Made by a program: the position numbers and the translations under genes. From Hysterangium stoloniferum (taxonomy: Eukaryota > Basidiomycota > Agaricomycetes > Hysterangiales > Hysterangiaceae), in assembly GCA_015178975.1 (NCBI GenBank), contig WHVD01000026.1, forward strand, positions 496,001 through 560,000: DNA of 64,000 nucleotides, written 5' to 3'. How positions within the stretch are numbered: the first letter of the stretch is position 1; every line of letters begins with the position of its first letter. The notes below the pieces were generated by a model. That model saw only the letters and a program-made list of their open reading frames with translations. It had not been told where the DNA came from and searched no databases. Shown piece by piece: positions 1 to 10,881 of the stretch.

Positions 1-372
1 TGCAAGATGGGATGGCTTTACTGTTGGTGAGTTCTGTCCTGTGCCTTTTATATCATTAAAACCATCGTCTGATTTCTCCCCCCCAGTTTCCAAGCCTTTA
101 CTGCAGTCCTAATCATTCGAGCTATTGGACAACTTATTGGAGGGTCCACTCGGCGGAGTAAATGGGATAGGATGGATAGGTGATGGATGGCAAGATTTGT
201 CAGGACACTGTGAATCTCGACCTGAGAATGATGGGGAACTGGAGACGACTTTCACTATGATTTTTTCTGCAGACACATGCGAGAAAGATGACTGTCCTTT
301 TTTGGCAGTTGATCTGGCATAGATTCCAGGACATTCTTTGTGAAAGGGACCAGAGCTGGAGGATGAAGATAT

Positions 373-1125
373 TCATTCTGGCTCATCAAATCCACTGAGC
401 AATTCTGCCATCATCTTGTTACATCTCTCCAGGTTGTGTATCAATCTTGACCTGAGAGTAAAGTAGGCGAAACAAAAATTCGAGGGTTTACCGTATATGG
501 ATTCCTTCAATGTTTGAATGTATATGAAATCCGTATCAACCCTTGACACAATGTGGTCCTCTCTGAGCAATACATGCATAATCTGTAGCAAATCATCATG
601 CACACAAAGTAAATTGAAGAGCAGAATGAACAGTTCCATCTTGATACCCGCTATTCCCTTTTCTCGGAAGAATGTCACTTTGTTTGACCACTTTGGGATC
701 AACTTTGTTACCTCATCGAGAGTTCCAGGCCAAGTGAATAAATCGTGTGCTGATATGATGCCATGATACCAACCTAGCCAAACTGCTACTGTTGCAGGCA
801 TGGATGGGTATTTAGTCCTGTAATCCTTCGTGGCAGCAATGACCTTATCTCTCGAAACTCGAGGAGTGTACTAAGAGCCCCACTTCACATTGACAGGCTC
901 TGAATAAAGTAATTGGCCATGATGCTCGAGCATAACTTGTCTCAGTGGGAAGACCAGGGTATTCTTCACGAAGGTGTGAGCATTTTGCCTTTCCAAGGGA
1001 CTCGACTGCTCAAAGTTCAAGTTACCTTCCATTTTAACCAGATTTGCAATGCTCAGCGTGTGAGAAGTTCCAGACAGTGTTTTGCGAAGTTGTGAATGTT
1101 GACACCTTGCAGCTGTGTAGTTAGA
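373..1125 (-). pseudogene. Degraded gene for an uncharacterised protein
   Basis: A reading frame runs leftward from about 1,100 to a stop at 373, interrupted by a single in-frame TAG near 870. The intact downstream part is 142 residues from a Met at 801, but the same frame stays open upstream of the stop, so the original exon was about 240 codons. The product looks soluble and helical, with a hydrophobic stretch rich in Leu and Phe near the middle of the 142-residue part. A possible splice acceptor (CACAG) lies near the upstream end. I do not recognise the family. It could be a host gene remnant or part of a transposon gene. No function is assigned. Confidence 0.45.
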
Positions 1126-1628
1126 ATTTCGTATTGAATAAAATGTTTTTCTTCATAGGGAAAGTACGGTCCGGCCCGGATCACCACTGTGAAGAGTGGT
1201 ATAAGTTCTGACCGTTCTATATACGAATAAATGAGTAGAATGGGAGGAAGGATGATTCAAGTGGAGGCCTCGATTGTTACAGTTCGAGGCCAGAAGTGTT
1301 AGATAGTTCAGATACTGCTACCTACACATGTAGTAGCTGACACGTTACCCTGATCACCGCTCATAGTAGACCTAGTTTATGTCTTACGAGTGGTGGTTCT
1401 TGGGTAAAAAGTGTGTCTGAGTTCTAATTGGTGCCGAGTGCACCCACAAGTATACACAATGCTTCGAACTAATGAAATGATGGAATATTCGAAGAATATA
1501 AAAGATAGATAAATATGAATAGAATAAAAGGAGTGTTTTACCACAATGAAACTGTGGTAAAAGCATACTCCTCACACAGGGAATAATGAAAATGAGTCCA
1601 AATATAACACAGGGTCCATGGAGTGCGG
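1126..1628. other. Intergenic stretch, no gene; hairpin at 1536-1562
   Basis: No coding signal is visible. Positions 1536-1545 and 1553-1562 form a perfect 10 bp inverted repeat around a 7-nt loop (TTTTACCACA / TGTGGTAAAA), just left of the Gypsy A chromodomain end. The expected left (3') LTR of Gypsy A is not found here, so the element is truncated or its LTR was replaced. Confidence 0.4.
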
Positions 1629-2246
1629 TCAGAGAGATGATAGTGGTCCAGGTTTGAGTGGGTAAGCTGTATGAAAGTCAGTAATGATTTCCGTGGCATT
1701 ACCGAGTTCCATGGCCAAAATCCATGAGGTTTCTTCATCGGTGCCCTCGTAACCCACCCACTTGACCAAGTAAAGCAGTTTAAAAGTGTGTCGATGCTTG
1801 TCAATTTTTGAATCTAAAATTTGTGAGATTTCAAACTCGGGTTCTCTGTCAATAATGACTGGAGGAGGCGGAGATTGCACGTGATCCGGGATAGTGTTAG
1901 CAGTACAAGGTTCTAACATAGAAACATGAAATACCGGGTGTACCATGCGCATGCTATCCAGAAGCCGTAGAGTCCAAGAGAGTGAACCTACTTGTCTGAT
2001 AATTTCAAACGGACCTAAATATTTTTCAGCAAGCTTTTTTGATGGATGGGTAGTCTGGAAGAATTGAGCTTTGACAAAAACATGATTGCCAGTCTTGAAG
2101 TTGGGTGGTGGGATCTGGTGTTTGTCCGCTGAATGTTGGTATTGCTCTTGGGTGGACATTATTGCAGTCTGGAGTTCCTTGTGGAGCTCGTGGAGGTCCG
2201 CAGTGAACTCTTGAGCATGAGCAGAGGCGAGATTTCGTTCTGGGTG
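1629..2246 (-). pseudogene. Gypsy A integrase C-terminus and chromodomain
   Basis: This is the 3' end of the Gypsy A pol gene. The first half holds the basic barrel-like integrase C-terminal region (the LGPFEI and HPVFHVSMLEP motifs typical of Tf2-like elements). The last about 60 residues are a chromodomain with the YLVKWVGYEGTDEETSW core, whose aromatic residues would form the methyl-lysine cage. Chromodomains of this class are known to steer integration toward histone H3K9-methylated chromatin. The upstream side stops at 2246 because a Tc1 transposon sits in the coding sequence; integrase resumes at 3855. Confidence 0.85.
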
Positions 2247-2248
2247 TA

Positions 2249-3852
2249 CAGTGGCTTACAAAATGTATCCAATGTTTTGTAGTTTCAGCTTATATATGCT
2301 ATATCCCAGTGTATAAAATAGTAGAAATCACCAAAGTATTTGTGAACATGACCTATCATGTATATATTTATACGGTAGAATTATATTACATAATATCCAT
2401 ATATGGCAACACTATGAATATTTCAATGGAGAGGGTTCATTGGATACATTTTGTAACTGACACATTTAGGCAGTAAATTACTAGTATTTAGTACTTAGTA
2501 TAGCCACCCTTTGCCTTTAATACATCTGAAACTCTCCTAGGCATACTTTCAATCAAATCCTGACACACCTTTGCATCAATCCTGTACCATTCATCCACCA
2601 CCCTCTCCCACAACTCTTCCATCCCCTGGGGTGCATTCTCATACCCTGCCAACCTCCTCTTCAGGTGATTCCATAGGTGTTTAATGGGATTCAAGTCAGG
2701 AGACTGTGCTGGCCATGAGAGAACCCTGAAACCATTTTCTTGGAACCAATTCTGGGCCTTCTTGCAGGTATGCTTGGGGTCATTGTCCTGCTGGAAGATG
2801 ATACCATTGGCAGATTTACCATAGTCTTTAAGACTGGCTTGCAGGTCATCCTCCAGAATCTGGATGTAGAGATCCCCATCCATCCTTCCATCAATCTTGC
2901 ATGCATACCCAACCCCCTCCCACAGCATGCACCCCCAAACCATTAAAGATCCACCACCAAACTTCAGGGTTCCCTCAACCAGTCTGTCACTCAAGCCCTC
3001 CCCTGCCTTTTTCCACACCCACTTCCTGCCATCTGACCCCAGCCTATTAATTTTGGTCTCATCAGACCACACCACCTTCTTCCAATCCTCCACAGTCCAA
3101 TCCTGATGTGCCAAAGCAAAATCCATCCTCTCCTTCCTATGTCTCTTAGAAAGAAGAGGCCTTTTCTTCTTTACCACAGGCTTCATCCCAGCTGCCTTGA
3201 GTCCACGATGCACTGTTTGAGGATTGAGTGACTGGTTGGTGATAGTGCAAAGTGCCTTTTTTGCATCTACAGCTGCATCAGCCTTTCCAGAGCTGATAAG
3301 GCGTTGTGCAAAACGGATGTTGGCTGTGGAGAGTTTGGAAGGACAACCATTAGAGGACTTAGAAAGGTGGGAACAGTGTTTAGAATGAAGTCTAGAGATA
3401 GTAGTATAATTATAGCCAGTAGAAACTGAAATATGTCTGGCAGAATGGCCAGCATCAAGTAGAGAAAGAATCTCATACTGGGCAGCAGTGGAAAGGGGAT
3501 GCATAGTTAGAATTGAGGGAATCTTAGCTGAGAAAGCCCTTCTACTTATACTGTTGTATAGAATGATCACATGACATGTTGAAAAACATAAACAAATGCA
3601 AACAATCAACATAGGCACATGGTTTTCATGCCAGAACCTGTCAGTTACAAAATGTATCCAATGAACCCTCTCCATTAAAATATTCATAGTGTTTCCATAT
3701 ATGGATATTACATAATATAGTTCTACCATATAAATATATACATGACTGGTCATGTTCACAAATAGTTTGGTGATTTCTACTATTTTATCTACTGGGATAT
3801 AGCATATATAAGCTGAAACTACAAAACATTGGATACATTTTGTAAGTCACTG
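2249..3852 (-). mobile_element. Tc1/mariner element 1, inserted in Gypsy A integrase
   Basis: The element is 1,604 bp and is flanked by TA on both sides (2247-2248 and 3853-3854), the Tc1/mariner signature. It begins CAGTGGCTTACAAAATG and ends with the inverse. Each arm is about 215 bp and is itself bounded by two inverted copies of the terminal motif: the outer ACAAAATGTATCCAATG and an inner copy in opposite orientation. Removing it rejoins the integrase reading frame of Gypsy A, so it inserted after Gypsy A was already in place. Confidence 0.92.
2488..3504 (-). CDS. Tc1-family DD34E transposase, catalytic Glu replaced by Lys
   Basis: This is a 338-residue transposase from Met at 3504; the frame is open for 85 more codons upstream but the family start is at this Met. 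The N-terminal third is helix-turn-helix-like DNA binding (SLLDAGHSARHISVSTG). The catalytic core shows VVWSDET (first Asp), IIFQQDNDPKHT (second Asp) and, exactly 34 residues later, SPDLNPIKHLW. The last catalytic position should be Glu and is Lys (codon AAA instead of GAA). The protein ends GGYTKY as in its sibling at 44,994. The ORF is intact but the enzyme should be inactive. It could still bind ends and act as a competitor. Confidence 0.9.
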   Translation of the reverse strand: MHPLSTAAQYEILSLLDAGHSARHISVSTGYNYTTISRLHSKHCSHLSKSSNGCPSKLSTANIRFAQRLISSGKADAAVDAKKALCTITNQSLNPQTVHRGLKAAGMKPVVKKKRPLLSKRHRKERMDFALAHQDWTVEDWKKVVWSDETKINRLGSDGRKWVWKKAGEGLSDRLVEGTLKFGGGSLMVWGCMLWEGVGYACKIDGRMDGDLYIQILEDDLQASLKDYGKSANGIIFQQDNDPKHTCKKAQNWFQENGFRVLSWPAQSPDLNPIKHLWNHLKRRLAGYENAPQGMEELWERVVDEWYRIDAKVCQDLIESMPRRVSDVLKAKGGYTKY

Positions 3853-3854
3853 TA

Positions 3855-4922
3855 CTGTAATATTTGGATTATATCCTTTATTTGCAAAGAACAGGGAAAT
3901 GCCAGTAGTGGCCAAAGGTGCATTGTTGTAAGCAAACTCTGCAAGTGGTAACAAGGATTTCCAATTGTCCTGTTGGTAATTGCAATATATGTGGAGATAT
4001 TGTTCCAATGTCTGATTGACACGTTCGGTTTGTCCATCACCTTCCAAGTGATGTCCAGACATGGAATGTAATGTCATGTCCAAGGATTTCCTGAGGGATC
4101 TAAAGAAGTGAGATACGAACTCTGATCCTCGATTGGAAGTCATGTGGGATGGAACTCTGTGCTTGGAAAATACGTGGATAATGAAAAGTTCTGCTAACTG
4201 CACAGATGTAATGTATCATAAATAGGGATGAATATACCTTGTTTTGAGAATCTGTCAACAATGACTAGAATGGAGGAAAAGCCTTCGGAATCTGGTAGGT
4301 GTTCAATGAAATCCATAGAGATAGAATTCCACCGATGTTCTGGTACTGGGAGTTGTTTCAAAAGGCTGTATGGCTTGTGTTGCTGAGATTTCGAGCGGGG
4401 ACAAGTAGTACAAGATTTACAATAGTGCTTAACGAATCCACGGAGTCCAGGCCAAGTGTATTCTCTTCTTATTAATGATAGAGTTTTGTTGTACCTGAAA
4501 TGTCCTGAGAGTGGATGATCATGTTTGTACTGAAGGATCCTGAGGCAGAGGCCGTTGGAGTCCGGTACATAGATTCGATCATCAAGTCTAATGAAACCAT
4601 GCTGATCAAGAGACCACCGGGGTTGATTGGGGTTCACGGGATTGTCAAGGTGAGCTTTAGTTATTGGGTCTAGTGGAATTGCCGATAGAATATCTTGATG
4701 TAACTTCTCAATATCTATAATGATAATTCTATGGACAATGGGATTGATGAGGAAGGTTGTGCGGACTGATGCGGTAAGTTGTTGATTCGTGAAAATAGGT
4801 TTCAGGTTGTGCGGGTTTACCATGGCATAGTCGTTGCTCCCCTCTTTAGGATAGACGTCCCACCGTCTAGTTAAAGCATTGGGTTTGCTGCTGAGATGGC
4901 CAGGTCGAAAACGGATAATCAT
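3855..4922 (-). pseudogene. Gypsy A integrase, zinc-binding and catalytic core
   Basis: Two overlapping frames (3855-4203 and 4194-4922) cover the integrase N-terminal HHCC region (HDHPLSGH and CKSCTTC) followed by the catalytic core (SMDFIEHLP, then TSNRGSEFVS, then the GDGQTERVNQ block). The second catalytic Asp, expected as TSDRG, is Asn here, so strand transfer should be lost even without the frameshift near 4200. The right part also carries the RNase H to integrase linker (WDVYPKEG). The Tc1 insertion separates it from the chromodomain. Confidence 0.85.
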
Positions 4923-5971
4923 GTTGAAAGCAGATAGATATTCAGACCAGTCAGATCAAAAGTTTTCTGGTAGAAAAGTATTCCAGGTTTTTGTGATCTG
5001 TTACAATGTCAATAGGATTTCCTGAGCCTTCCAAATAGTGTCACCATGCTTTGAAAGCTGAAAAGATTGCCAGGAGTTCCTTATCATGAACATTGTAGTT
5101 GAGCTCTGCTCCGGTAAAAGTCTGGGACAGAAAAGCCACAGGGTTGACTTCTCCATCGGAGTCCTAGATATACAGAATGGCTCCAAGTGCATAGTCCAAG
5201 GCATCCATTTTGATAATGAGCAGGAAGTCTGGTTTCCAATGTGACAGAATAGGAGCTGAAGAAAAAGAATTTTTTAAAAGATTGAAAGCTTTTTGACACT
5301 TATCGTTAAAATTCCACAGAGTATCCTTATGTGTAAGATGGGTAAGGGGAACCGTGATGTTGGAATATCCATGGATAAACCGTCTGTAAAAATTGGCAAA
5401 GCCGAGGAAGGATTGTATATCTTTAACTTTTTGGGGTTCAGGCCAATCTTTGATGACTTGTACTTTAGTTTCATCCATGCGGAGTCCGTCGGGTCCCATG
5501 ATGAAACCCAGGTATTCCATGGAGTCTGTGTCAAAAGTACATTTTTTACCATTCGTGAATAAACCATGTTCTCTGAGTCTCCAGAGAACTTCACAGACTT
5601 GTTTGTCATGTTCCATGGGATTCTTGGAATAGATAAGAATGTCGTCCAAGTAAACAATAATGCATACATTGAGCATGTCAGAGAAAATGACGTTGATAAA
5701 ATGCTGAAAAACAGACAGAGCATTGGTGAGTCCAAAGGGCATCACCAACCACTCAAAGGCCCCATAATGGGTTTTAAAAGTGGTTTTCCATTCATCACCT
5801 GCAGCGATATGGACCAAGTGATAGGCATGTTTGAGATCTATTTTGGTGTAAATCTGGGCATTCCACGGAGCATCGAGCAGATCAGATATAAGTGGGAGTG
5901 GATACTTATCCTTTTTGGTGACAGCATTGAGTCCTCTAAAATCAACACATAGTCTAAGGGATCCATCCTTT
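4923..5971 (-). pseudogene. Gypsy A reverse transcriptase (C-terminal part) and RNase H
   Basis: The intact stretch 5164-5817 encodes RT palm and thumb: [15 protein letters not shown], the catalytic VYLDDILIYS box and SFLGFANFYRRFI. RNase H follows leftward, with a degraded start (KMDALDYA where TDASDYA is usual) and frameshifts between 4923 and 5164. The upstream part of RT is cut off by the solo LTR-E at 5972 and resumes at 6964. In the family this enzyme copies the element RNA into cDNA. Confidence 0.85.
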
Positions 5972-6958
5972 CGTTACGACCGTGTCGTAACCCATGTTGC
6001 AACCCGACGGTCCCCGAGAATACTACAATCTATCGATGTTCCAAGTTATTGATCAAGTCATTATTTCAGCAACCTTCGGAACACCGACACTGACGTATAC
6101 CTTCACGGTGATCAAACCCCATTTACGCCCCTGTCAAAATATACTCGTACCATCTGGTTATGCTTTGATACATCCCTTTTCATTATGATGATCCACTTTA
6201 CTCTATGTTTCACATATGCCCATATATACTTGTAGCCCGTGGACTATTCCCTTTTCTTGTAATCCCGCTCTCGGCTAAATCTCGGCTTCCGATCTTATCG
6301 TAACTTTCCAGTTTCTAGTCAAGTCTATTTGTCAAATAGTGTTTCCACTCTTCCCTCAGTTAGTAGTTTCTAGACGCTGATAACTCGTATATAAACCCGC
6401 TGTAATGTAACTACTAGACAATCAGAATATCGACTTAGATCAACTTAGATACCCTCTAATTTCCGACTCCATTATCTATCCATGACCACCACATTCCGAC
6501 TCCGTCCAATTTTCAATTCAACCTACATTTACGACTTCAACCTCTAATCTCCAACTCTTAGTCTCCGACTATCTCAGTCTCCGACTTTCTCAGTCTCCGA
6601 CTCTCTCAGTCTCTGACTCTCTCAGTCTCCGACTCTCTCAGTCTCCGACTCTCTCAGTCTCCGACTCTCTCAGTCTCCGACTCTCTCAGTCTCCGACTCT
6701 CTCAGTCTCCGACTCTCAGTTTCCGACTCTCAGTTTCCGACTCTCAGTTTCCGACCCCTCAGCCCAACCCTCGACTTGTCCTTCGGTTTCCGATCAGTGG
6801 TTTACCGAGAGGTTTACTTGACAGGACTAGTTTTCGCCCGCTCAAAATTTAAGGACACCCGATGGTAACTTGTGAGGGTGCAGCACATAAGCTGAAGCCA
6901 AGTCCTTCCATTCGGTCCCTGTCGGCCAGCCGACATCCGTCAGTTTCTGCTCTTAACA
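5972..6958 (+). mobile_element. Solo LTR, family E, inside Gypsy A RT
   Basis: This 987 bp LTR matches the copy at 48,571 from its GTTACGACCGTGTCGTAAC start to its CTCTTAACA end. Five-base flanks CCTTT and CCGTT (one mismatch) look like a worn TSD, and taking the LTR out restores the RT reading frame. The first base is C instead of T. It is longer than its siblings because of an expanded 14-bp minisatellite. The LTR start has a 7-bp inverted repeat (TTACGAC..GTCGTAA). Confidence 0.88.
6566..6755 (+). repeat. Minisatellite, 14-bp unit CTCTCAGTCTCCGA
   Basis: About eleven tandem copies of a 14-bp unit, grading into shorter CTCAGTTTCCGA units at the right end. It lies inside LTR-E. The LTR-E copy at 49,160 has only about four units, so the array length varies between insertions. 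Confidence 0.85.
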
Positions 6959-6963
6959 CCGTT

Positions 6964-7233
6964 TTTCTGACAAACAGAACAGGTGCTCCAAAAGGGGACT
7001 TTGAGGGTCTGATAAAACCTATGGACAAATGTTCATCCAGGAAATCACGGATTGCGGACAGTTCCATGGATGAGAGCGGGTAAATATGTCCTAGGGGTGG
7101 CTGGGCACCGTCTTCGAGATCGATTTTTAAGTCATATTCTCTGTGGGGCAGAAGCCGGTCAGATTTTCACTTGCTAAAAACATCTGCGAAGTCATGATAT
7201 TTCTCCGGGATGCCTTCTAGGTCAGCGGCTTGC
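6964..7233 (-). pseudogene. Gypsy A RT N-terminal segment
   Basis: This short piece encodes [23 protein letters not shown] followed by VLFVRK, the finger region just ahead of the RT catalytic core. It is stranded between solo LTR-E on its left and solo LTR-A on its right. Gypsy B carries the same block at about 29,420-29,560 in uninterrupted form, which confirms the assignment. Confidence 0.85.
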
Positions 7234-8051
7234 TGTTACGACCGGACAAATCCTGCCGGACTCCGGGCACTAACTCATACGCCCCCACGCACTACAAGCA
7301 CCAATTGTCTGTTTATAGGATTTCCCGCCCGGACTCCGTTACGTCAAGACTCGTTACGTTCGACCTCATTAAGACACATATCAGTCACCGGACTTCCCCC
7401 GGACCCCGTCTCTGTCTATGTCTGTCTTCGTCCCACGCATCAGTCACCGGACCCGCTTAGAATCCCGTCACCGCTCTAATCGAGCCCCGTTCCCATTTTA
7501 GTCAAATGACCTGTCACGATTTAGGACTCTGCTCCCGCTCCGTTTCCCGTTATGGGTTATGCTTTGTCACGATTCGGACTCCGCTCCGTTCCGTCCCGTT
7601 CCTAACACCAATTTGGTGTTTACTATTCCCGTTTTATGTCTTGCTTGTTTCGTCTCATTATTACTGGATTCGGTATGTCATGCATTCCACGGTCTATATA
7701 AACTGGCAGATGTTGTACATACAATCCAGTCAGAAAATTAGCTTAGATTCCCCCCAGTAATCTAATACATTTTCCTCTCTAAACCCTACTCTTATCAGAC
7801 CACTCGCACTAGTCGGAGCCCATGGGCTCCGGTGCATCTATCTCTCTCGACTATCTCGATTCACGACTCTCGACTCACGACCTACAACTCACGACCCACG
7901 AACCCCCGCCTGGACTCCCCGGGATTCCCGTCCGCCTGTCTGAAATTGGACAACACGATCTAGCGAGGGTGCAGCCTATAAGCTGAAGCCAAGTCCTACC
8001 GGATATTCCGCGGGTTTCTCCGGAAACCCGCCCTGTGTGTGTATCCTAACA
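7234..8051 (+). mobile_element. Solo LTR, family A, inverted, inside Gypsy A
   Basis: An 818 bp LTR running TGTTACGACC to CCTAACA, flanked by a perfect 5-bp TSD CTTGC (7229-7233 and 8052-8056). It sits between the protease and RT parts of Gypsy A, in the opposite coding direction to its host. It shares sequence with LTR-A copies at 10083, 19342, 23913 and 63667. Confidence 0.93.
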
Positions 8052-8646
8052 CTTGCTCAGATTCAGATACGGGGGTTGAAAAACATCCAGTTGCTTCATC
8101 AATTTTTAAGTTGATAGTGAACACCTGGGACCCGTCCATTTTTGAAGCCCTAATAAAAGCTGCAGCATTAATCAGAGAAATAGACAGAGGTGCTGTGGGT
8201 TCCGGGGAAGCCATGGGTGCCATAGGGATCACAGGAGTCCTCGAGACTGCAGGTGCCAGGAAGGCCATGGGTGCCATGGAGGCCAGGTCAGGTGCAGTTT
8301 CCTTGGCTGCCGTGGGGGTCCAGAATGTGATACTGTTAGCTATCCAGTCAATCAATGGATTGTAGTGGGTAAGCCAGTTGTGTCCAAGGACCACCGAGCA
8401 ACTTGAGTCTAACTGGGTCACATAGAAAGTGACCAATTGAGATGTTCCACACAGGAAACAGATGGATAAATCACAAGCTTGGGTAACAACCGAATTACTT
8501 GTGCCATTGAAGAGGTGGAGACCAACAGGATTTATCAGATAAGTTGACAAAGAATTCTTTTGCATGAATTTTGTATCTAAAAAACAATGAGTCGAGCCAG
8601 AATCTATAAGAGCTGAAAAAACAAACTTTGGAATCATATTAGACAT
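8052..8646 (-). pseudogene. Gypsy A aspartic protease
   Basis: The segment encodes a retropepsin-type protease. The catalytic motif is [13 protein letters not shown] near the N-terminus; the second conserved block is VVLGHNWLTHYNPLIDW about 80 residues later. A Pro/Ala-rich linker follows and leads toward RT. In the family this enzyme cuts the Gag-Pol polyprotein. The frame is broken at its RT side by the solo LTR-A. Confidence 0.85.
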
Positions 8647-8762
8647 AAGTTTAATGAAAAATGAATCAGAATGTGAAAGAGTGGATGTGTTGAGATGAGT
8701 AAACTCTTGAATGCGCGGAGAGGCAATGCAACCCCCAACCCGTGCGGAGTCTGCAGGGTTAC

Positions 8763-10046
8763 TTACTCTTTTTTCGAGTCAGAAGCCAGTTTGTCCTTCA
8801 ACGGGGTTTCCGTGGAGGTCTTGGCTGTTCGACCCTTTGCAGAGTTTGCTTTTGCCAGCAGATATTCCAGGACTCGATGACTGGGTTTCCCGCACAAGAG
8901 ACAGAGGTTATTACCCATGCGACATTGTCTTTCCTGTGGGGTCAATTTGCCATCGGGTCCGAGTTTGCCTGAGAGGTTGGGTTTTCCGGCTTGCTTGCCA
9001 GACTGTTGACCCTTGTTATTGTCCTTGTTGTTGTTGTTGTTTGAAGACTTTTTATCGTTCTTCCTGTCAGATTGCATGGAGTTTTGGTTGCTGGTTGACG
9101 AGTTATTGTTGTTGTTTTTATTGGCCATGGACCTGTTCACTTTGTCCATGGAGGTCTTGCAGGCAACTTCTGCATGACATTCCCAATAACGTGCATCCAC
9201 ATTCTGAGCTTTTAGGCACATATGGGACAAGGTTTTTGGCTTGCCATCTTCTCCTTTTGAGACTTTGTCTTTAAGGTGGGACGGCAGACCGGCATAAAAT
9301 TGGTGGCAGAGAGTGGGATTGCCCCATTGACAACAAGCTGCAAGATTATTGAATTGGACGATGTAGTCCATGATGCACTGTGTGTCCTTCATATGAAGAT
9401 TTGTGAGGCTATTCTCGGCTTCTCCTGTCGGGGCATACAGGCCAAAGTTGGTTTCAAGCTCCTCAACAAAAGCATCCCAATCTTCAAGCCAAAGCGGCTC
9501 TTCCTTGGAAATTCCACTAAAAGCCAGTTCGAACCATTTCAACGTGGATCCCAACAAGTATGAAAGTGCATAGTTGACTTTTCGGGAGTCCGTGGAGAAT
9601 GCAGTGGATCGATCGCAGAAATTGAAGCAACATTGCATGAGGAAAGTAGTTGTTTGAGTTGGAACCCATGAAGGGTTCCAGAGCATTGACTTTTGACCAT
9701 GGAGGTTCTTGTTCCTTTTTCTTTCATTCTTCGAGCAGGTGCGTCATAAATTTATCTATAGTACCTGCTAAAAATTCAGAAGTAGGGTCCCCCAAATGTG
9801 GTCATTTGATAGACAGAGGATTTTCGACACCTTTGCCCTTGTCAGGGGCCAAGGATTCGTCCTCATGCTCAGATTCATCCTCATGCTCGGATTCATCCTG
9901 GTTTCCCAGGACTTCTTCGATATGGGCTTCTTCCATGGGTTCCAACTGGTTCGCAAGCGTCTGACTGGTATACAAAGTTAACAGGGAATGAAGAGTCACA
10001 GTCCAGGTAATGATGCCTGTGTGTTCACTTTCTTTCTTGGTGGCAT
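8763..10046 (-). pseudogene. Gypsy A gag
   Basis: Gag likely began at the ATG at 10046 (MPPRKK). It is split into at least three frames by frameshifts near 9990 and 9630 and by internal stops. The acidic repeat SEHEDESEHEDES lies near 9870. The capsid-like core contains the conserved SRKVNYALSYLLGS and WDAFVEELETNFG blocks. An Asn/Lys-rich tract leads to a zinc knuckle reading CLLCGKPSHRVLEY: the last Cys of C-x2-C-x4-H-x4-C is Tyr, so zinc binding should be lost. Gypsy B gag (30,370-31,332) aligns along the core. Confidence 0.82.
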
Positions 10047-10082
10047 ATTGAAAACAATCTGTGAGTCTTAGTCAGAAAATAC

Positions 10083-10881
10083 TGTTAGGATATGTACAGG
10101 GCGGGTCTCCAGAGAAACCCATGGAATATCTGGTAGGACTTGGCTTCAGCTTATAGGCTGCACCCTCGCTAGATCGTGCTGTCCAATTTCAGATGGGTGG
10201 ACAGGAATCCCGGGGAGTCCAGGTGGGGGTCGTGGGTCGAGGGGTCGTAGGTCAGAGGTCGTGGGTTGTGAGTCAAGATAGGTGAGAGAGATAGATGTGC
10301 CAGAGCCCATGGGCTCCCAGCGGTGTAATTCAAGTAGGAGTTTAGAGCAGAAAATGTATTAGATTACTGGGGGGAATCTAAGCCAATTTTCTGACTGGAT
10401 TGTATGTACAACATCTGCCAGTTTAAATAGACCGTGGAGTGAATGTCATACCGAATCCAGTAATGATGAAACGAAATGAGCAAAACATAAAACGGGAATA
10501 GTAAACAAAAAACGGGAATAGTAAACACCAATTTGGTGTTAGGAACAGGATGGAATGGAGTGGAGTCTGAATTGTGACAAATCATAAACCATAATGGGAA
10601 ACGGAGTGGGAGTGGAGTCCGAATCGCAACAGGTCATTTGACTAAAATGGGAACAGGGCTCTGTTAGAGAGGTGGTTTTACGAGTGGGGTCCAGTGACTG
10701 ACACACAGGATGAGGTCGGATATAGACAGAGACGGAGTCCAGTGGGTTTTCCGGTGACTGAAACACAACGTAATGAAGATGAATGTAGACAAGTCTGATG
10801 TACAGAGTCCAGCAGGAATTCCAGTAAACTGATAATGGGTGCGTATAGGGCATGGGTGTGTATAAGTTAGTGCCCGGAGTC
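10083..10881 (-). mobile_element. LTR-A, right (5') LTR of Gypsy A, outer end truncated
   Basis: Starts TGTTAGGATATGTACAGG and follows the 19,342 copy to GTGCCCGGAGTC at about 10,881, where the last 30 or so bases are missing and unrelated sequence begins. It lies 36 bp right of the gag start codon, the expected place for the 5' LTR of a minus-strand element. Confidence 0.8.

Larger units (their letters stand above)
1629..10881 (-). mobile_element. Gypsy A: degraded chromodomain Ty3/Gypsy retrotransposon
   Basis: Read on the minus strand the order is LTR (right), gag, aspartic protease, reverse transcriptase, RNase H, integrase and chromodomain, which is the Ty3/Gypsy chromovirus order. The element is broken by a Tc1 element (2249-3852), a solo LTR-E (5972-6958) and a solo LTR-A (7234-8051). 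Several frameshifts separate gag, protease, RT and integrase frames. The right LTR (LTR-A type, 10083-10881) lacks its outermost 30 or so bases, and no matching left LTR is seen, so the copy is incomplete and dead. Confidence 0.85.

Noticed and set aside
125..322. 65-residue plus-strand ORF at the window start
   Set aside because: No motif, no start context and no neighbour support; opposite strand of a degraded region.
1380..1460. Possible tRNA-like or SINE-like sequence around GGTGCCGAGTGCACCC
   Set aside because: No cloverleaf or A/B box pair could be drawn.
5293..5952. Several plus-strand ORFs of 79-128 residues
   Set aside because: Shadows of the Gypsy A reverse transcriptase on the minus strand.
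7210..7760. Plus-strand ORFs in LTR-A
   Set aside because: They lie in a solo LTR, are not shared by other LTR-A copies, and match no protein pattern.
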